Assembly: GCA_026874595.1 (NCBI GenBank)
Contig: CM049314.1
Span: forward strand, 12,580,729 to 12,644,728
DNA: 64,000 nt
Direction of reading: 5' to 3'
Origin: Sipunculus nudus
Lineage: Eukaryota; Annelida; Sipuncula; Golfingiida; Sipunculidae
This document shows positions 35,051 through 47,633 of the stretch, piece after piece. The first letter of the stretch is position 1. Each line of letters starts with the position of its first letter. A model generated the notes under the pieces. That model was not told where the DNA came from, did not search any database, and saw nothing but the letters and a program-made list of their open reading frames with translations. Both the position numbers and the translations under genes were made by a program.

Positions 35051-37234
35051 CTGCATCTGTGATTTTAGAGAGAAGTATGACCTGCAGCTGACATTCTCTT
35101 TTTGACAGAAGCAGAAAAAAACAGATTATAGACAAAAATGACACAAAATGGAAACTTGCCCAATCAAACTTTTAATAGTATTGAAAATATAATAATTTTT
35201 GGAATACTAAGTTGAATAATGTGCAGTAGTGACTGCTGAAAAACGAATATGGATGTGGAAACCATATCTAGCTGATTCTTTCCCATAAAACCTAAAGTAA
35301 ACATGTTCAGGAATAAGTTGCACCTAGGAATGAAATTATACAGGAAATTGTTCCGATATTGGAACTATATCATAAGACACATTTCTGATTTAATAATAAA
35401 CTTCAGTAAAATATTGCCATTGTTATATTACGTTAAAACAGTTGAAACGAGAATTTTCTCCTGATATCTTCAGGCAGCCTTTTCCAAGGGTTTGGCGCTA
35501 CAAATGATATAGTATATTTGCCGATTTTAAAAATCAAGAAGACCGAAGCTTAAACGTTAATAAATTATTTCTAAAAACATGCTCAGTACTTGATAGTATA
35601 TAATTTAACACGGACAATTCGCCCCAGATAAATAATCTCGCAACTTAGATGACCAAAACAGATATCCTGATCTGTTCCCGAACTACGTATACTCCGGACT
35701 CGTCTATCCTTAAACAAGGGTGTACGTGCTGACCAACTGGACTGTAACCTCTGACCTGAGCTCCTCGCGCGACCATACTCATGCCATCATAATTGGGTAA
35801 GCAACCTCTGAAACGCAGTCCGTAAGTACATGATATTCCACTGTTATCTTGAATATTTACAGTTCTGATACATTTTCCCAGGAGGTACTGTACTTTATAA
35901 TCGCTATTGGATATGTTTCTTTCTTAAATCATCACATTGATAATCTTCAGCAATGGCAAACAAGCATATCCGTAAGAATGTCCATCCTCTAATTATGCAG
36001 AAAAGTAAATCCTAAAGCACAACATAGCTAGATAATGTCTACATCTGCTTCACAACGACTGTCTCTCTGTATTCTCTTTGCTCTTGGTTTTTCCTGACAA
36101 TTTATCATAAAGAGTACACGTAGGAGCCCTTGACAGGTACTTTTGGTTTTGTATTTGAATAACATGACCCTAAATGACTTTCTTCATAGTTGCTGAACAG
36201 GAAAAGCAAGATTTACCCCCCAAAACTTTCCATACCATTCTGCACCAGGTTCCAGGGCCATCAGCTTTAGAGAACAAGTTCTCAAGAATGAATGTGGAAC
36301 ATCCACTTTTGTCGCGTCATAGGTTTAGGATTAAAAATAAAATTGACAAACACTACAGGGGCTGTAGTAACCCAAGTAGCTCAGACAGTACAGGGAGATC
36401 GGATGTTCAGTTCACGCATACCAAATGATAAAGCAACCCTAGGCATCTAAGCTGACTACCTTCACAGTCACCTAGTATAACAGCTGGGACAGCTGGGTCT
36501 TCCAGTTTAAAAGGAATGCAGATAGACGACAGTGGCCAAACCGTAAATGGTCAGGGGGTTTACTTCACTGTCTCTCGGGTAAAACCTAGGATTATGGCAA
36601 GGACCTTAGGTAGGAGGTAGATAACAAACCCTGACCCACATGCTCAGTGAACGGTTCGAATAAAGATTCACCATTATCGTTAGGACTAGAATACTGTAAA
36701 CAGGAAGTGAGACGGTCTTAAGAGGGATTCATCGAGTCCTCTCTAAGGAATAATTGGTTTCCCAAGTGCCAAAGAATCAATTCATCTCATTGGATTGCCT
36801 CCGGATATATTTCACTGGGATGCATACTGAATTGAAACTAGACCGTCCTGGTGTGGATAATAAAACTCGGTGAGTAAAGTAAAAATTAAAAATGACCCAT
36901 GGTTCATGACGCTCAGCTGATCAAGAAGACATTTTAGCCTTACATTCGCAACATGAATTTCATCTTCTGTAAGTCATGTTGGGATTAACTTTAGATATGA
37001 TCTTTACCTTTGCACTACTGACACCAAACACTTCTGACAAATTCAACATATTTTCCTGTTACCGAAATCGAAATTCATCACCGTGAATAAGGCTGAGCGC
37101 ACGGGGTTACGGTAAGACCCTATTTGACTTAGTAACAACTTCTGATTTTACACTGCACAGCATCATATTCCCTGTGGCTTCCAAATATACCAATGGCGTA
37201 GATATAAATGTTTTCTAGAACTTGGATATAGATC
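35051..37234. other. Flank sequence, no gene recognised
   Basis: About 35460-35690 aligns with 42350-42610 (GACCGAAGCTTAAACGTT / GACTGAAGCTTAAACCTT; CTCGCAACTTAGATG / CTTGCAACTTAAATG). In the duplicated units that DNA lies upstream of a transporter copy. The 84-codon frame at 36174-36428 shows no domain. The rest is unrecognised. Confidence 0.5.
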
Positions 37235-37545
37235 CAATGGGAACAGAAGATGATCATTTGAACCATTGTTACGACAGAATACACACTTCATTTTGGTTTA
37301 CTGAAGCGTAATCAATATGTTTGGTTCAAATTATTTTGAAGCATGTTAAGTGCACATAGTTTATTCGTAACTAAACATCGAGGGTGAACAGAAGATGATC
37401 ATCTGAACCATTCTTACGACAGAATATACACTTCTTGTTGCTTTACTGAAGCTTAACTCTAAGTATTCCTACATACTGGTGAGCCCAAGTCTGCACAGAA
37501 GGGTGATAGAATATGAATGGTATCAATACGGCAATACAAAGAGGG
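37235..37545 (-). pseudogene. Short relic of an SMCT-like transporter
   Basis: On the minus strand, with stops and a frameshift, the DNA reads LCIAVLIPFIFYHPF, then LTSM-stop-EYLEL, then a diverged counterpart of the following helix (SVVRMVQMI). This matches about residues 87-140 of the intact gene (ALLISSSFYHPVFHRLRITSVYEYLEMR). Part of the block is duplicated once more at about 37240-37310. It is separate from the pseudogene at 40763-41857, so it is a remnant of another copy. Confidence 0.55.
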
Positions 37546-38144
37546 AGAAAGTATTTTAGCTTCAGAACCTTATTCAGCTTACAAGTAAAGGGCCCATTGA
37601 CGTATTAGTTTCAAACTGTGAACCACCTTCCTAATAACTTGGATCTCTTGATGATTAACACAAACTTTATCTGGTTAGTAGCACACCAGGGCCGATCCGT
37701 CAGTGAAACAGGAATCAAATCAAGTTGCAAGATATATAAAGTTATCGAAATTCGAAATGTAATTAATACAAGATTGGAATTTGAACATGTAGATTTTAAC
37801 AAGTACCGTATTGCCAATTAATATTTATATTGAAAAAGACATAAACCATCAGAAACCATAAAGAAAGTCACTAACATTTATAATGATGTATGTCTCAACC
37901 TTTATTACCTTCTTCGTTTATATCATAAATGTTTGTTGTTGTCGCCGGAATATAATATTTGCCTATATAATTAGGACTGGGACGGGGCAGACAAAAAGGA
38001 ACAATGAAATAGATCCGGTGGTTTTGCACTTTGGGGGACCTGAGAAAGTAAACGGTTCGTATAAATATGAATGGTTCTTGGAAAAGTAAGACAATGTTAA
38101 TTAATTAATTGTTGGTTCTTGAAGCTTAACATTTCAATGAAACA
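37546..38144. other. Noncoding part of unit P
   Basis: Matches 43790-44400 of unit Q. The antiparallel frames at 37611-37821 overlap one another and no function is supported. Confidence 0.5.
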
Positions 38145-38145
38145 G

Positions 38146-38185
<40 letters not shown>

Positions 38186-38278
38186 CTATACATATATAAA
38201 TGCAACATAAATGTAACATACTTTCAAAGCGTTATTTTCTGTGAGATAACCCATCAGTGCTAACATTCATAGAATCTC

Positions 38279-38376
<98 letters not shown>

Positions 38377-38380
38377 AAGA
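38145..38380. repeat. (TA)n and (TA)n(GA)n microsatellites
   Basis: (TA)n at 38147-38182 and (TA)n(GA)n at 38285-38378. The second corresponds to the (TA)n(CA)n(GA)n tract at 44699-44807 in unit Q. Confidence 0.95.
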
Positions 38381-38607
38381 TCAAAGAAAGTCAATTTGTT
38401 ATTGATGTTTAGCATCATATTATCACTTTCCAGGAATGATATGGTTAACTCGTGCATTTAAGAGCCTTGTCATCCTCTTAACATCGGAAAAAAGTGAAAC
38501 CAATAACACTTTGGCAACTTATTTTTGAGAATGATTTACTAATATATTTATTAAGCCATAGCCATTTGCAATGCAATGCATACTTGATAATGAATCCGTG
38601 CCCTTAA

Positions 38608-40001
38608 CACATTCACTGCCAAGCCCATGTTCACCCCGAGTGCCAGGGCCATACACATGGACCCCAGCAGCCCCGAGAGCTGCAGTGGTACCAAGACTAG
38701 GTGCTAATTACTTGATAAGAAGGTGTGACTTCGGATAACACAGGGGCAATTAAACTCGGGGGGGAGGTGTGAAGTTGGGCACTGAGCCAAATGACCGCGA
38801 TAACAGGCAAAGCATGGCCCCGAAGGACAGGTCTCATAGCGTCTACGTTGACACCAGCATAAAGCTAACAACTGATTCAAATAAAGATCTTTATTTATTG
38901 TTAATGATGAACTAAATGAAAATGTGTATGTTGGCGCGAATGCTGAATTGGGAAGAGTCAAATGACTGAGAGGCACTAACAAATATAGGCCTATATACAT
39001 TTATGTAATGTTACCATAAACGTACAGAATGGCGCAGTGGTTAGAACAGGTGGTCTGATTGTGAAACATAGCCAACTGCGCGGAAGATATATTTTTTTAC
39101 AAACATGGGGATTTAGCTCAAACATACATTTTTACACTTTCATAAAGAACATCACGATTCTACCGAACAATATAATTTAAAAAAAATATATATATAATTT
39201 TACATTTCACATGTAATTTTCAAACATGGTCATAGACTGTTTATATATACCGATATGCTTGAGCCTTGACGCGCAACTGACCTCGTCATTGTAACAGTCA
39301 CACGAAACACGGAGATTACATCAGTTTAGCACTTGTTTGTGAAGTTACTAATATATGCATATGGCTATATATAAGTAAATAAGGAACAAGAAATAAGCCG
39401 ACAGAATCATTTGCAGCCGCGTTCTGGTTACCCTGCCGATCTGTGTGTCAATCATGTGGCACGCGCCCTTTGTTGTTGATTGCGCAATACCCTGTCCTCG
39501 CGGGGCAATAAACCTGAACGACCTAACGCCTCGCTATCTTGAGTTCACGCCTAAGGTGCGATCTATCACACCTCGGCCTCCCAACTGGGTCTGTCGTAAA
39601 CAAGTGGCCAAAACATGTACTAATCTTAAACTAGCTACATATTTTTACGATCCTCTTTTTCGTATGATTCAAAGAAGTATTCTTACAAGGAATCGACTTT
39701 AAACTGAAGCGCGTCGTAAAGTTATTTCACGGCAATGGACTGGAGCCGTGGATTTTGTCACCATCTACACATCTATCCTGCTTTAGAATGATGCAGCGCA
39801 CTGTTAATTAACAAATAATTCATTTTCATACTGCGAGACTATTTTATAAATGGTCTACTACTCATCTGTAAAGGATTTATTGATTAATTTATGAGAATTC
39901 CTGCTGAAAATGGCTTATAAATAAATGACGTGTTGCACGTGCTTGGAACTGGGGGAATCATAATAAATGACGAGTATTTGACGTCATTGGCAGCGAATGT
40001 G
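38608..40001. mobile_element. Non-autonomous piggyBac-type element
   Basis: This 1394-bp insertion is flanked by TTAA on both sides (38604-38607 and 40002-40005), the target duplication that defines piggyBac elements. Its ends form a 15-bp inverted repeat, CACATTCACTGCCAA and the complement of CACATTCGCTGCCAA, with one mismatch. Unit Q has the empty site: the same GAATCCGTGCCC is followed by a single TTAA at 45043-45046. The inside has frames of 85-98 codons (38704-39000 minus, 39445-39702 plus). Neither shows a piggyBac transposase, so it is non-autonomous or an internally replaced copy. Confidence 0.9.
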
Positions 40002-40762
40002 TTAATATATATAACTATATATATATTTATATAAATATATACTTATATATATTCCATTAATAATGAATTAGATTAATATTCACAAATTTAAACATAGGGA
40101 GGAAATTATTCATAAGGTAAATAAGGTGTAGATCTGAAAATAAATTCTCTTTATGCCAAGATATTAAACACATCAATTGCGCTACAGCTGGTTTTCTACT
40201 TACCGTAGCACAAAGGACATGCATGTCACAGAGAAACAGTTCTTGCTCTAGACACTGGTGAATTGTTTTATTAGAGCACGCCTTGGTTTAAACCACCTTC
40301 ATGTACTATTAACATGCTGCATTACCCGCAGTAAGACCACGTTCTCTGTTTACAGACATGTCTTAATTTGGTCCTGGATCTTCCCTGATCCTTTGGAAAT
40401 CCAGATACGAACCAGCTGCAGGCAGGCAAGACATCTCAGTTATCTTTTACTACATGAATATAGATCTGGATAAAAAAAACAAGCACAATTTAAGCCGAAT
40501 GGTGTAATCAAAGCATATTATAAATCGGATAGACGAAGGCCTGCAAATATAAAGAAAAATGGTGTTCCATATGCATTTGTGATCATATAAAAAATCCCTT
40601 AAAATTGCACGTTAATGCATTGTACCTCCTAAAATACATTAAAATTATTGCAAGCACCGTTAACGTTTCCCGTGTGTTCTTAATATGTGCAAAGCGAAAT
40701 GTCAGGATATGATAAGATACTGATGGTTTATCTGATCTTAAAGAGAAAAGACACCTAGGTGT

Positions 40763-41857
40763 CTATGTGTATGTTTCTTCAAGCATTATATCAGCTTCTG
40801 GTGTGTTTTCCTTGGGTGTGATATCGATTTCTCTTTCTCGTATTTTTGCAAAGCAGCAGTTGGGACCATGAATTCTTAATGAGAACAGATGATCGTCTTT
40901 GACCCGTTTCCTTGTGTTCCAACCACCGGTGAGCAGGCTTACGACCATACCAAAGAATACTGAAGAAAGCCATCCTATAAGCGCATACCATGTGTACCTT
41001 GTATGGGTATTGCACATAGCAAGGCAAGACGAGCTTTACTGATTGACTTAACACTGCAAAATCGTTGAACGGCGGATTGACTGGTTGCATAAAGAGCCAT
41101 GGTATAAGGAATCTCGCCGAAAAACCAGTTCCAAATTGTGTGACGCTCCAGTGGATTGGGTTGCAGTTTGGTCAGAGTTAAGCGCCCGCCTTCTTTCGAA
41201 ATATGTAAGACTTTAGGAAGTCCCCCTAAATCAAAGGTTCCTTTGATCAATGTAGCCGTTAGCCCAATCACCATTATACACCATTGGACAGTATCAGTCC
41301 ACAAAACTGTCTTAAATCCCCCAACGGTGGTATAAAATGTACACAAAACACCTGCGATTACGATGCATGCAAACCCAGTATGGAAATCCCGTGGCTTGAC
41401 TTAGAGCAATAGAGGGTGCATACAACGCCACTGATGAATATAACACCATTCGGACCATGTTAACACAAGAACATACGATTCTCATCTCCTTGTTGAATCG
41501 TAATTCTAGGTACTCGTACACACTGGTGAATCCGAGACGATGGTAGACGGGGTGATAGAACACAGATGACAAAACTAGAGCAATGGCGTACACCAACATA
41601 TCAACAAGTATATAAATCCCGTAAGCATAGGTTTCAGAGGGAACACCCTGCACATAAATAGCGGAAATGCAGCTGACTACGAAAGAAGCCGCCACTGGAA
41701 TAACTCCCATATCTTTTCCCCCCATCAGGTAATCGGCTGTTGAGGATTTCTTTCTTCTTTGAACTGCATGATAAATTCCTATAACAAGACTGAGGCAAAG
41801 GCTTACACAGAACACCAAATAATCAGCCCAGTGGAAAACGCGGTCATGATTGGCCAT
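40763..41857 (-). pseudogene. SMCT-like transporter pseudogene 1 (frameshift and large internal deletion)
   Basis: The start MANHDRVFHWADYLVF and the next 160 residues are in frame and closely match the intact paralogue. A 4-bp direct duplication (GCATGCAT, about 41364-41371) then shifts the frame. The next frame continues with TVGGFKTVLWTD through LLCAIPI. At about 40997 the sequence jumps straight to the last helix, YTWYALIGWLSSVFFGM, and the tail ending EETYT. Compared with pseudogene 2, the equivalent of 46069-46786, about 0.72 kb, is missing; that removes roughly helices 8-12, including the sodium-site serines and the glycosylated loop. It cannot make a transporter. A (TA)n tract lies directly upstream. 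Confidence 0.92.
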
Positions 41858-41965
41858 TGTCTGAATATTTCTTCTGACTACTTTCGCCGACGTAAATTTG
41901 AAAAGACCTGAAGAATTATGATCTGTTACAAACGTCTTCTGTTGAGTCCTGTTAACAAATGTCTG

Positions 41966-41968
<3 letters not shown>

Positions 41969-42036
<68 letters not shown>
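41969..42036. repeat. (TA)n microsatellite upstream of pseudogene 1
   Basis: About 68 bp of (TA)n, some 110 bp upstream of the former start codon. The matching place in unit Q has only a short (TA)n tract at about 47775-47788. Confidence 0.95.
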
Positions 42037-42037
<1 letters not shown>

Positions 42038-42699
42038 TGACGCTCACAGCTGGTAGTGTGTATAGAATGCTGTTCCAAAATAGGTTGAACAGATGATTAA
42101 ATGTATGAAATATGGTGGTAATTTGGTTTTTACTTTTAACCTAATAAGAATACAAGACAATAAACTACATATCATTTTAGGTCTTTATATACATCAGCAT
42201 AATAAAAAAAATAAAAAAAAATGAATAGAGTAGAATCCTACATAAGATAGTGGCAATGGTCTATAAGTCCGAATATAAGACACAAAGCCTTATTTAATGT
42301 GACATTAAGTATTAAACTGTTATGATACGTTTAAGCAGAAGAAATATCTGCACACAGCATGTTCCAGGGTTTTAGTTATATAAAGTATGTTTTCCCAAAC
42401 TGGCGTGCCTACCATTTCTATAGGGTATTATGAAAGAATAATGCTGACGTTTATTACTCACGCGCGCTCGTACAAATCAACAGGACTGAAGCTTAAACCT
42501 TAAAAAAAAATGTAAAAAAATGAAACGTACTCATAACTTTATATAATATTATTCCACAGGGACCATTCGTCCAATATATATGATCTTGCAACTTAAATGT
42601 CCATATCTTACTCAGGTTGGCATTATTTTGTCCCTTATATATTATGATCATTGACGGTTGGGCTTCCTAATTGTACATGGTGAACTTAATTTCATTGTT

Positions 42700-43260
42700 A
42701 TGTGTCGCCCTCAAGGAGAGACGTTGTTTTCAGTGCCATAGTCTGTCGTCGTCAGATGTCGCCGTCGTCAGTCGTCGTCCCCGCGGTCGTCGTCTGTATG
42801 ATGTCTCGTGAACGCACTAAATTTTAAAGGGCTGCATATTTTCTTCCAAAATTTCAAATACTCATTATTCGTAACATAATCTCGGAAGACTTTGGCCTTT
42901 TACCTTCAAGGTCAAATCGTCCAAAATGTAAAATTCTTGTGAACCGCATAACTTTTGAATTATTTTTAATTTTTCCTCAAATGTGGTACAAAATTATTCC
43001 TACCAGGTTCTTTGAGGAGTTCGAAAACCGGTGACATCGCTTAGGATCTTCAAGGTTATATCAGCCGAATTATAGTTATTGTCTTGTGAACGCTACAAGT
43101 TTTGAAGGCTGCATATTTTCCTCTAAAATTTCGATCTTCTCTTCCGCATAAGTAAGGATCATTGTTTTGAGATATACTGAGTGCATATTTTATCCATAAT
43201 GTTTTAGGTTAAGGGGGGGGGGGCGGAGACATATCTGTCTTTGCGCTTAATAAACAAAGC
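42700..43260 (+). repeat. GTCGTC-rich repeat related to the AGGTCA repeat family
   Basis: Starts with a GTCGTCGTC/GCCGTCGTC-rich stretch (about 42745-42800), followed by GTCTCGTGAACGC and TTCAAGGTCAAATCG modules and ending in a poly-G run at 43209. This is the plan of the repeats at 7991 and 51545. It is inserted between units P and Q, splitting a duplicated GATCATTGACGG motif (42652 and 43288). No gene. Confidence 0.5.
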
Positions 43261-43639
43261 CATTCTAATTCTTTCCTTATTGATTGTGATCATTGACGGC
43301 TGGGCTTCCTAATTGTGGTTTCTTGTAGAAATGCCGATTAGCAGTGGCGTTGTATAAAAATCCTGAATATAGCAATTCCTGTAGGATCCGCCTCTCCTGT
43401 AGAATCCGTCCCAGACTGATACTGTGTGGCACTAGCAGCAGCAATATAGGCAGCACTAAGAGATTCCATTGTGACAGAATACAATGAAGGAGCACATTAT
43501 AATTACGACCAAAGGTACATCAAATATACAATTCATGTCTTCTAAAAATAGACTGTTGAAATATGTAGGGTTCCAGTTATTTCAAAGCATATTACGTGCA
43601 CATATTTTATTCGTAACTAAACATCCAGTGTAAACAGAA

Positions 43640-43790
43640 GATGATCATCCGAACCATTGTTACGACAGAACACTCACTTCTTTTTGCTTTACTGAAACGT
43701 AATTCCAAGTATTCGTACACACTGGTGAGCGCGAGTCTGAAGAAAAGGGTGATAGAATATGGATGATATCAATACGGCAATACGAAGAGG
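43640..43790 (-). pseudogene. Short relic of an SMCT-like transporter, unit Q copy
   Basis: The minus strand reads LTSVYEYLELRFSKA and then SVVTMVRMII, matching residues about 109-136 of the intact gene. FYHPF lies just before, after a frameshift. It is the better-preserved partner of the relic at 37235-37545. Confidence 0.6.
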
Positions 43791-44694
43791 AAGAAATAAT
43801 TTAGTTTCAGAAACTTATTCAGCTAACAGTCCAAGGGCCCACTGACGCATTACTGGAACTCTGAACCACCTCCCTAGGAACTGATATCCCTTGATCATTA
43901 GCATAAGCTCGATCTGGTTAGTAGCACACCAGGGCCGATCCGTCAGTGAAGCAGGAATCAAATCAAATTGCCAGATATATAAAGGCGAATTTATCGAAAT
44001 TCGAAATATAATAAATATAAGACCGGAGTTCGAATATGGAGAGTTCAGGTAATGCCGTATTGCCAATTAAGATTAACATTTATAAAAGACATAAATTATA
44101 AGAAACCACAAAGAAAGTCACTAACATGTGTGTCCTTACTTTTATTACCAAGTTTTTCTTTTGTGTGTCAAACAGATGAATAACTGCAGTTTCTAACCGT
44201 ATAATAGTAATTGTTTTGAAGAGAACGTTACATGATTTGGCGCTCAGGAAATACCAGTCTCTTCGCCAATATCATAAATTTTTGTTGTTGTCGCCTGAAT
44301 TTAATATTTGCCTATATAATTAGAACTGGGATTGGGCAGACAAAAGGAAACCATAAAAATATATTTGGTGGTTTTGCACTTGACGATATGGCCATCGCCG
44401 GAGTGCGAGTCGTGATGTAACAGACGTGATGTAACAGAGGAAAATGACATCATTCCACGTGTATGTACCGTTTCCCTGAATTGTATCAGTAAATCAACAT
44501 ACAGCATGGAGACCAGGGATTTCTGGAGGTCTGTGCTCTCTGAGCGAATTTCTAGTTTGAAACTGAACTAGGAGGTAATGTGGAATCTTCTTTTTCGTCA
44601 TTATATATTCCATATATATAGATATAGTAACGTTGAGTGTATTCATCGCTGATAATTTCTTTAAAGGCCAAGATATCGCAACTTTTATGAGGAC

Positions 44695-44698
<4 letters not shown>

Positions 44699-44751
<53 letters not shown>

Positions 44752-45048
44752 CACACACACACATATATATATATACATTTACACACAGAGATAGAGAGAG
44801 AGAGAGATGAAAGTAAGTCAATTTGTTATTTATGTTAGCAATAGATTATTTAGACTCATTTTCCATGAATGATATGGTTAACTCGTGCATTTAAGGGCCT
44901 TGCCATCCTCTATACATCGGAAAAACAGTGAAACCAATAACTCTTAAGCAATTGATTTTGTGTTTACAAAGACCTTACAATTTGAGAATGATTTATTTAT
45001 ATATTTATTAAGCAATAACCATTTGATAATGAATCCGTGCCCTTAATA

Positions 45049-45128
<80 letters not shown>
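44699..45128. repeat. (TA)n, (CA)n and (GA)n microsatellites
   Basis: (TA)n(CA)n(TA)n(GA)n at 44699-44807 and (TA)n at 45051-45128, with about 240 bp of unit-Q sequence between. The second starts right at the empty TTAA site used by the piggyBac-type element in unit P. Confidence 0.95.
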
Positions 45129-45129
<1 letters not shown>

Positions 45130-45833
45130 CGTTAATAATGTATAAGACAAATATTCACATATTCAAACATGGGCATGAATCCATTGATAAGGATAATCAG
45201 GTATGGATCTAAAAAAAAAGTTCTTAATGCCAGAGTATTAAAAACATCAACTGCGCTTAATCTGTTTTTCTTCTTACCGAAGCACAAGGGACAAGCATGC
45301 AACAGACAAATTGTTCTCGCTCTAGACACTGGTGAATAACTTGATGAAAGACCGCGGTGGTTCAAACCACCTTCATGTGCAATTTACATGATTCATTGCC
45401 CCCAAAGACTACGTTCTCTGTTTACAAACATTTGTTAATTTGGTCCTCCGGATCTTTTGTGTAACTTAGAAAATCCAGGTATAAACCAACTGCAGGGAAG
45501 ACATCTCAGTTATCTTTTGCAACATGAATATAGATCAGGATAAAAACCCTAGCACAATTTTATCCAAATTGTGTAATCAGAGCATGTTAAAAAATCAGAC
45601 AGACGTATGCATGTAAAAATATAGGAAATTGCTGTCCCATATGCATTTGTGATCATATAATCAATCCCTTAAATTGCACGTTAATACATTGTACCTCCTA
45701 ACATACATTAAAATTATTGCAAGCACCGCTAGTTTTTCCCATATGTTCTTCATATGTGCAAAGTGAAATGTTTGATGATATAATTAGATACTGATGGTTT
45801 ATATGATCCTATAGAGGAAAGACACCCAGTTGT

Positions 45834-47633
45834 CTATGTGTATGATTCTTCAACCATTATCTCAGCTTCTGGCATGTTTTCCTTGGATGTGACATCCATT
45901 CCTCCTTGTCGTATTTTTTTCAAAGCAGCAGTGGGGACCATGAATTCTAAATGAGAACAGATAATCATCTTTGACCCATTTTCTTGTGTTCCAACCACCG
46001 GTGAGCAGGCTTACGATCATACCAAAGAATATTGAAGAAAGCCATCCCTTAAGCGCATACCACGTGTATGAAATTTGATAAAGTATGCTTATGTTTAAAC
46101 CCTCATTGGTCGATGACGTTAATGCTACTTCCGTGTCGCTTATATTGACCAACTTGTAAGCAATTGCAGAAGAAGTAATATTTTCCCACGGGCAAAGGTG
46201 AGTGCTAACTGGAAGTGGAACATGAAGTATTTTAGAAGTGCTCAGTGCTCCTATTATGATCCATCAAAGTATATCCACGCCTCTGATTAACCCGGCAAAG
46301 GCACCCTTAGAGTTACTAAGAGGCACAAATAAACCTAGTGTAAATACATCCAGCGATGGAGATTAAGCTAGTTTCAAGGGCGCAGCACTGAGTTGCATGA
46401 TAAACTTACCCGTACGGCCAGCCAAGACTGAAATGCGTATAACGAAGACTCCAACAGCAAACACGGTTAGTTTTAAAACAATCGTTGTCTGTCTGTCTGT
46501 TTGTAAAGGGTGTTCTGCTGAGTTTCAATTTTAGCGGTTTTAGTAGGTCTTCCAGGAAGAGTGCACCTAAGCTATTGTGCACTGAACTAAGAGTACTCAA
46601 CGCCGCACTGAGGATGCTTGACAGAAAGATACCTGCAATTCCATGGTAGTCTTTGGACAGATCCATTACAAAGAGTGCTAATATCTGGTCACGTGAGTCT
46701 ATTCTACCATTCATATACGGATCGCAACCCCTATAATAAACAAAGGCAATGCAGCCCAGAATGGTCGTTAGCACGACTATGATACTTTGTATGGGTATTG
46801 CACATAGCAAAGCCAGACGAGCTTTACTGATTGTCTTAACACTGCAGAATCGTTGAACGGCGGATTCACTGGTTCCGTATAGAGTCATGGCAAAAGGAAT
46901 TTCAAATGCCAGTTTCAAATGGTGTGACGCTCCAGTGGATAGGGTAGTAGTTTGGTCAGAGTTAAGCGCCCGCCTTCTTTCGCAATAATTAAGACTTTTG
47001 GGAGTCCCCCTAAAACGAAGGTTCCTTTGATCAATGTTGTCGTTAGCCTCACCATTATTCCCCATTGGACAATATCAGTCCACAAAACTGTCTTAAATCC
47101 CCCAACAGTGGTATAAAATGTACACAAAACACCTGCGATTACGATGCAACCCCATTATGGAAATCCCGTGGCTTGACTAAGAGCAATCGAGGGTGCATAC
47201 AACGCCACTGATGAATATAACACCATTCGGACCATGTTAACACAAGAACATACGATTCTCATCTCCTTGTTGAATCGTAATTCTAGGTACTCGTACACAC
47301 TGGTGATTCTGAGATGATGGAAGACGGGATGATAGAACACTGATGCCAAAACTAGAGCAATGGCTAACCCCAACATATCAAACAGTTTATAAATCCCGTA
47401 AGCATAGGTTCAGAGGGAACACCCTGCACAAAAATAGCGGAAAGGCTGCTGACCACTAAAGGACCCCACCACTGGAAAAACTCCCATATATTTTCCCCCA
47501 TCAGGTAATCGGCTGTTGACGATTTCTTTCTGCTTTGAACTGCATGATAAATTCCTATAACAAGACTGAGGCAAAGGCTTACACAAAACACCAAATAATC
47601 AGCCCAGTGGAAAACGCGGTCATGAGTGTCCAT
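45834..47633 (-). pseudogene. SMCT-like transporter pseudogene 2 (nearly full length, many lesions)
   Basis: The whole gene can be followed from MDTHDRVFHWADYLVF (start at 47633) to the tail ending EESYT and TAG at 45834. Lesions include a frameshift after YLMG and another near AEPM/YAYG. A Tyr-to-stop change lies in GFP-stop-WGC, at the position where pseudogene 1 has its 4-bp insertion. A (TCTG)n expansion near 46490 disrupts the region after KLKLS. There are stop codons near 46361 and 46267, and a slip in an A7 run near 45919 changes the tail frame. The sodium-site block SAALSTLSSVHNS is still readable. It is closer to pseudogene 1 than to the intact gene. Confidence 0.92.

Larger units (their letters stand above)
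37200..42665 (+). repeat. Segmental duplication unit P
   Basis: Pairs with unit Q (43560-48545) in direct orientation. The shared order is: relic near 37.4 kb, GCACACCAGGGCCGATCC, a (TA)n(GA)n microsatellite, AATGAATCCGTGCCC, transporter pseudogene, ACTGAAGCTTAAAC, GATCATTGACGGTTGG. Unit P is longer because of a piggyBac-type insertion but has a shortened pseudogene. Confidence 0.85.

Noticed and set aside
36372-36422. Possible tRNA-like head (GTAGCTCAGACAGTAC) with TTCAGTTCACG
   Set aside because: The B-box match is poor, no stems form, and no related copy was found in the window.
39027-39085. tRNA-like stretch (GGCGCAGTGGTTAGAAC)
   Set aside because: It has an A-box-like start but no acceptable B box or acceptor stem, so neither a tRNA nor a SINE can be supported.
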